Assembly (NCBI GenBank): GCA_900550285.1
Contig: URRW01000009.1
Span: 15,246-79,245 of the forward strand
Source: an uncultured Lachnospiraceae bacterium
Lineage (GTDB): Bacteria > Bacillota > Clostridia > Lachnospirales > Lachnospiraceae
Length of the DNA stretch: 64,000 nucleotides
Direction of reading: 5' to 3'
Each line of letters begins with the position of its first letter. The first letter of the stretch is position 1. Position numbers and translations under genes: made by a program. Positions 61,754-64,000 of this stretch are shown in pieces. The notes under the pieces are model-generated. The model searched no databases and was not told the origin of the DNA. It saw only the letters and a list, made by a program, of their open reading frames with translations.

Positions 61754-64000
61754 ATGGGTATTATGAGCGCTGAGTGGTGCGGCAGACTGAATCACTGGAT
61801 GCGCACGCTCAAACAGGATTTTTACAAACCCCTCGGGGAAATTTCGTGGGAGGCGTTCCGAACGATGGAGCATCTTTCCAAAGAAGAGGCGATGGCAGGC
61901 CCCTTTGAGCCGGTGGAGCCCGGATTTACATGGGGAAAAACATGGGAATACTGCTGGTTCCGCGGTAAGATCGTGCTGCCGAAGGAGGCGCAGGGCAAGC
62001 GGATCGTCATGGACTTAAAGCCGGACGGCGAATCGACGCTGTTTGTAAACGGGCAGGAATTTGGAACCTACCGTGCTTCGTGGGTAACATATCCGCATCA
62101 TTTTATCGAGGATAACGTGCTGGCAAAGGAAGGGGAAGCCGGGACGGAATATGAGATCCTGATGGAAACCTATGCGGGACATTATTATCCCGACGACGGC
62201 TGCTGTGCGACCGGACCGGTGCTGCCCGGCTCTTACACAGACCCTCTCACGGAAGGAAAGAGAAGGACGCTCGGAACCTGTACGTTCGGCGTATGGAACG
62301 AGGACGCTTACCAGCTCTGGATGGACGCGGACACGCTCGTTCAGGTGCTGGACGGTGTGGATGAAAATTCCCTGCGCGCGGCAAAGATCGCGGAGGCGCT
62401 GGAGAATTTCACGCTGGCAGTTGATTTTGAGCAGGAAGAAGAGGGACGCATCGCATCCTACCGCGCAGGCAGGGAGGCGCTCCGTCCGGCGCTGGAAGCG
62501 ACAAACGGCTCTTCTGCGCCTGTTTTTTACGCGGTCGGGAACGCGCACATCGATCTGGCATGGCTGTGGCCGATGGCAGAGACGCACAGAAAGACGGAGA
62601 GGACCTTTGCGGCGCAGCTGCGTCTTTTGGAGGAATATCCGGAATATAAGTATATCCAGAGCCAGCCCGCGGCTTACGAAATGTGCCGCAAATATTATCC
62701 CGAGCTGTTTGAACGCATCAAGGAGGCGGTAAAGAACGGCCAGTGGATCGCAGAGGGAGCGATGTGGGTGGAGCCGGATACGAACATGGCTTCCGGCGAG
62801 GCGCTGATCCGTCAGGTTTTATACGGTAAAAAATATTATAAAGAAGAGTTCGGCGTGGACAGCCAGATGCTGTGGCTCCCGGATACGTTCGGCTACACGG
62901 CGGCGCTGCCCCAGATTTTAAAAAGCTGCGGCGTGAAATATCTGGTAACCCAGAAGATTTTCTGGTCCTATAACGACGGCGAGCAGTTCCCGTATCACTA
63001 TTTTTACTGGGAAGGCATGGACGGCAGCAGGATCACATCCTTCCTGCCCACAAGCTACACATACCGCACCGATCCCAAGGAAGTGATGAACGTCTGGAAA
63101 AACCGCAGCCAGAAGCGCGATCTGGACGCGTTCCTTTTGCCCTTTGGCTACGGAGACGGCGGCGGCGGCCCGGCAAGGGATTATCTGGAATATGCAAAGC
63201 GCGAAAAGGATCTGGAAGGCTGCCCGAAGGTGAAGCTGGAAGGCCCGGTTGAATTTTTCGAGGAAATGGAAAAAGAGGGCGGCCCGAAGCATACCTACAC
63301 CGGCGAGCTGTATTTCAGCGCCCACCGCGGAACCTACACCTCTCAGGCGATGGTAAAGCACAACAACAGAAGAAGCGAGCTTGCCATGCGCGATCTGGAG
63401 CTGTGGGGCGCGCTGGCGTCTTATAAGGGACACGCTTATCCGGCTGAGGCGGCAGAGCGTCTGTGGAAGGAAGTGCTTTTGCATCAGTTCCATGACATCC
63501 TGCCCGGTTCCTCCATCGCAAGGGTATACGAAGAGGCGGAAGAGGCGTACGGAAAGCTGCTTGCAGAGAGCGCAGAGCTGACAAGGGACGCGGCGGAGGC
63601 GCTGGTGGAAAGCGGGGACGGCGTGACTGTTGCAAACTCCCTTGGTTTTGGCTATAAGACGTTGACGGAGCTTCCGGAACGCTTTGGGGCAGGCGCAAAG
63701 ACAAAAGAAGGCGCGGCAGTTCCGGTTCAGACGGCGGACGGCAAGGTATACGGCCTGGTAGAGCTTCCGGCATACGGCATGGTTTCCATCGTTCCCGCTG
63801 CAGAAAATACCAAAGCGGCGGACGAGGCTTTTGCAGCGCAGACGGCAGACGGCTTCGTGCTGGAAAACGGTCAGGTAAAAGCGGTTATAAACGGCTGCGG
63901 CGAAGTTGTTTCCTTTGTGTTAAAGGAGAGCGGCAGGGAATTTGCGGCAGAGCCGATGAACCGTTTCCATCTGTACAAGGACGTTCCCCGTTTCTTTGAC
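61754..64000 (+). CDS. Alpha-mannosidase-like glycoside hydrolase, GH38 (3' end outside window)
   Basis: 749 codons are visible and the frame is still open at the last base. GGAGG lies seven bases before ATG 61754. An N-terminal domain of about 250 residues (WGKTWEYCWFRGKIVLP, FVNGQEFGTYR) precedes the catalytic part, as in the longer eukaryote-like/Ams1 branch. Catalytic features: NAHIDLAWLWPMAET for zinc and the nucleophile in WLPDTFGYTAALPQI, then GYGDGGGGPARDYLE and HQFHDILPGSSI. It is unlike the GH38 at 46296 in its N-terminus and probably came separately. The 301-bp palindrome ends 43 bases upstream. Confidence 0.94.
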   Translation, partial: MGIMSAEWCGRLNHWMRTLKQDFYKPLGEISWEAFRTMEHLSKEEAMAGPFEPVEPGFTWGKTWEYCWFRGKIVLPKEAQGKRIVMDLKPDGESTLFVNGQEFGTYRASWVTYPHHFIEDNVLAKEGEAGTEYEILMETYAGHYYPDDGCCATGPVLPGSYTDPLTEGKRRTLGTCTFGVWNEDAYQLWMDADTLVQVLDGVDENSLRAAKIAEALENFTLAVDFEQEEEGRIASYRAGREALRPALEATNGSSAPVFYAVGNAHIDLAWLWPMAETHRKTERTFAAQLRLLEEYPEYKYIQSQPAAYEMCRKYYPELFERIKEAVKNGQWIAEGAMWVEPDTNMASGEALIRQVLYGKKYYKEEFGVDSQMLWLPDTFGYTAALPQILKSCGVKYLVTQKIFWSYNDGEQFPYHYFYWEGMDGSRITSFLPTSYTYRTDPKEVMNVWKNRSQKRDLDAFLLPFGYGDGGGGPARDYLEYAKREKDLEGCPKVKLEGPVEFFEEMEKEGGPKHTYTGELYFSAHRGTYTSQAMVKHNNRRSELAMRDLELWGALASYKGHAYPAEAAERLWKEVLLHQFHDILPGSSIARVYEEAEEAYGKLLAESAELTRDAAEALVESGDGVTVANSLGFGYKTLTELPERFGAGAKTKEGAAVPVQTADGKVYGLVELPAYGMVSIVPAAENTKAADEAFAAQTADGFVLENGQVKAVINGCGEVVSFVLKESGREFAAEPMNRFHLYKDVPRFFD

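Noticed and set aside
1..64000. Prophage, integrase, insertion sequence, tRNA or rRNA
   Set aside because: No integrase, transposase, structural phage gene or recognisable RNA gene was seen on either strand; the only mobile-element hints are the small GLEQ-repeat gene and the palindrome.

Overview
The window is bacterial chromosome from a moderately GC-rich anaerobic Firmicute, most likely a Lachnospiraceae member (Blautia-like). Grounds for this are gene content and signals: strong GGAGG ribosome-binding sites, an oxygen-sensitive glycyl-radical enzyme with its activase, a single-chain PurL/PurQ, an IMP cyclohydrolase (PurO type) separate from AICAR transformylase under a ZTP riboswitch, QueH, an LtaS/YfhO cell-envelope pair, and several small families typical of Clostridia (DUF6062, DUF6106, DUF975, QN-rich CPBP proteins). 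There is no rRNA, tRNA, prophage, intact insertion sequence or CRISPR array in view. The taxonomic call is inference; no database search was possible.

Layout. 1-6.9 kb: end of a SNF2 helicase, a chimeric alpha/beta-hydrolase/GNAT remnant, purL, queH and an FNR-like regulator with two FNR-type boxes in front of it. 6.97-8.9 kb (minus): a membrane-anchored propeller-like protein and a NodB-fold protein that has lost metal ligands. 9.1-11.5 kb: a HAD phosphatase followed in the same frame, after one TAG, by a 121-codon QN-rich stretch and a CPBP protease, then a one-TM protein. 11.5-15.6 kb: divergent sugar oxidoreductase/epimerase and AraC/URO-D-like genes. 15.6-21.1 kb (minus): ltaS-like, yfhO, asnA. 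21.3-26.9 kb: MORN protein, TetR, DUF6062, cytosine permease, MATE pump, a small GLEQ-repeat protein. 27.2-33.5 kb: comEA, a two-component system, a GerMN lipoprotein and comEC. 33.6-35.4 kb: argS.

35.5-49.1 kb is the most distinctive locus. A GntR/LacI-type regulator diverges from an apparent operon of two ABC sugar permeases, a large solute-binding lipoprotein, a 757-residue putative TIM-barrel glycosidase of no family I recognise, a glycyl-radical activase, a glycyl-radical enzyme whose active-site Cys lacks the usual CxE glutamate, and a GH38 alpha-mannosidase-like enzyme. Together they look like uptake and hydrolysis of an oligosaccharide coupled to a radical C-O or C-C cleavage of the released sugar or polyol; the substrate is unknown.

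49.2-64 kb: an orphan membrane protein, DUF6106, guaB, the ZTP riboswitch with purO and AICAR transformylase, a sodium symporter with an MBL-fold hydrolase, DUF975, glnS, a MocR-type regulator, a 301-bp near-perfect palindrome and the first 749 codons of a second GH38 enzyme. guaB, purO and AICAR transformylase place the last steps to IMP and XMP side by side, while purL sits 45 kb away.
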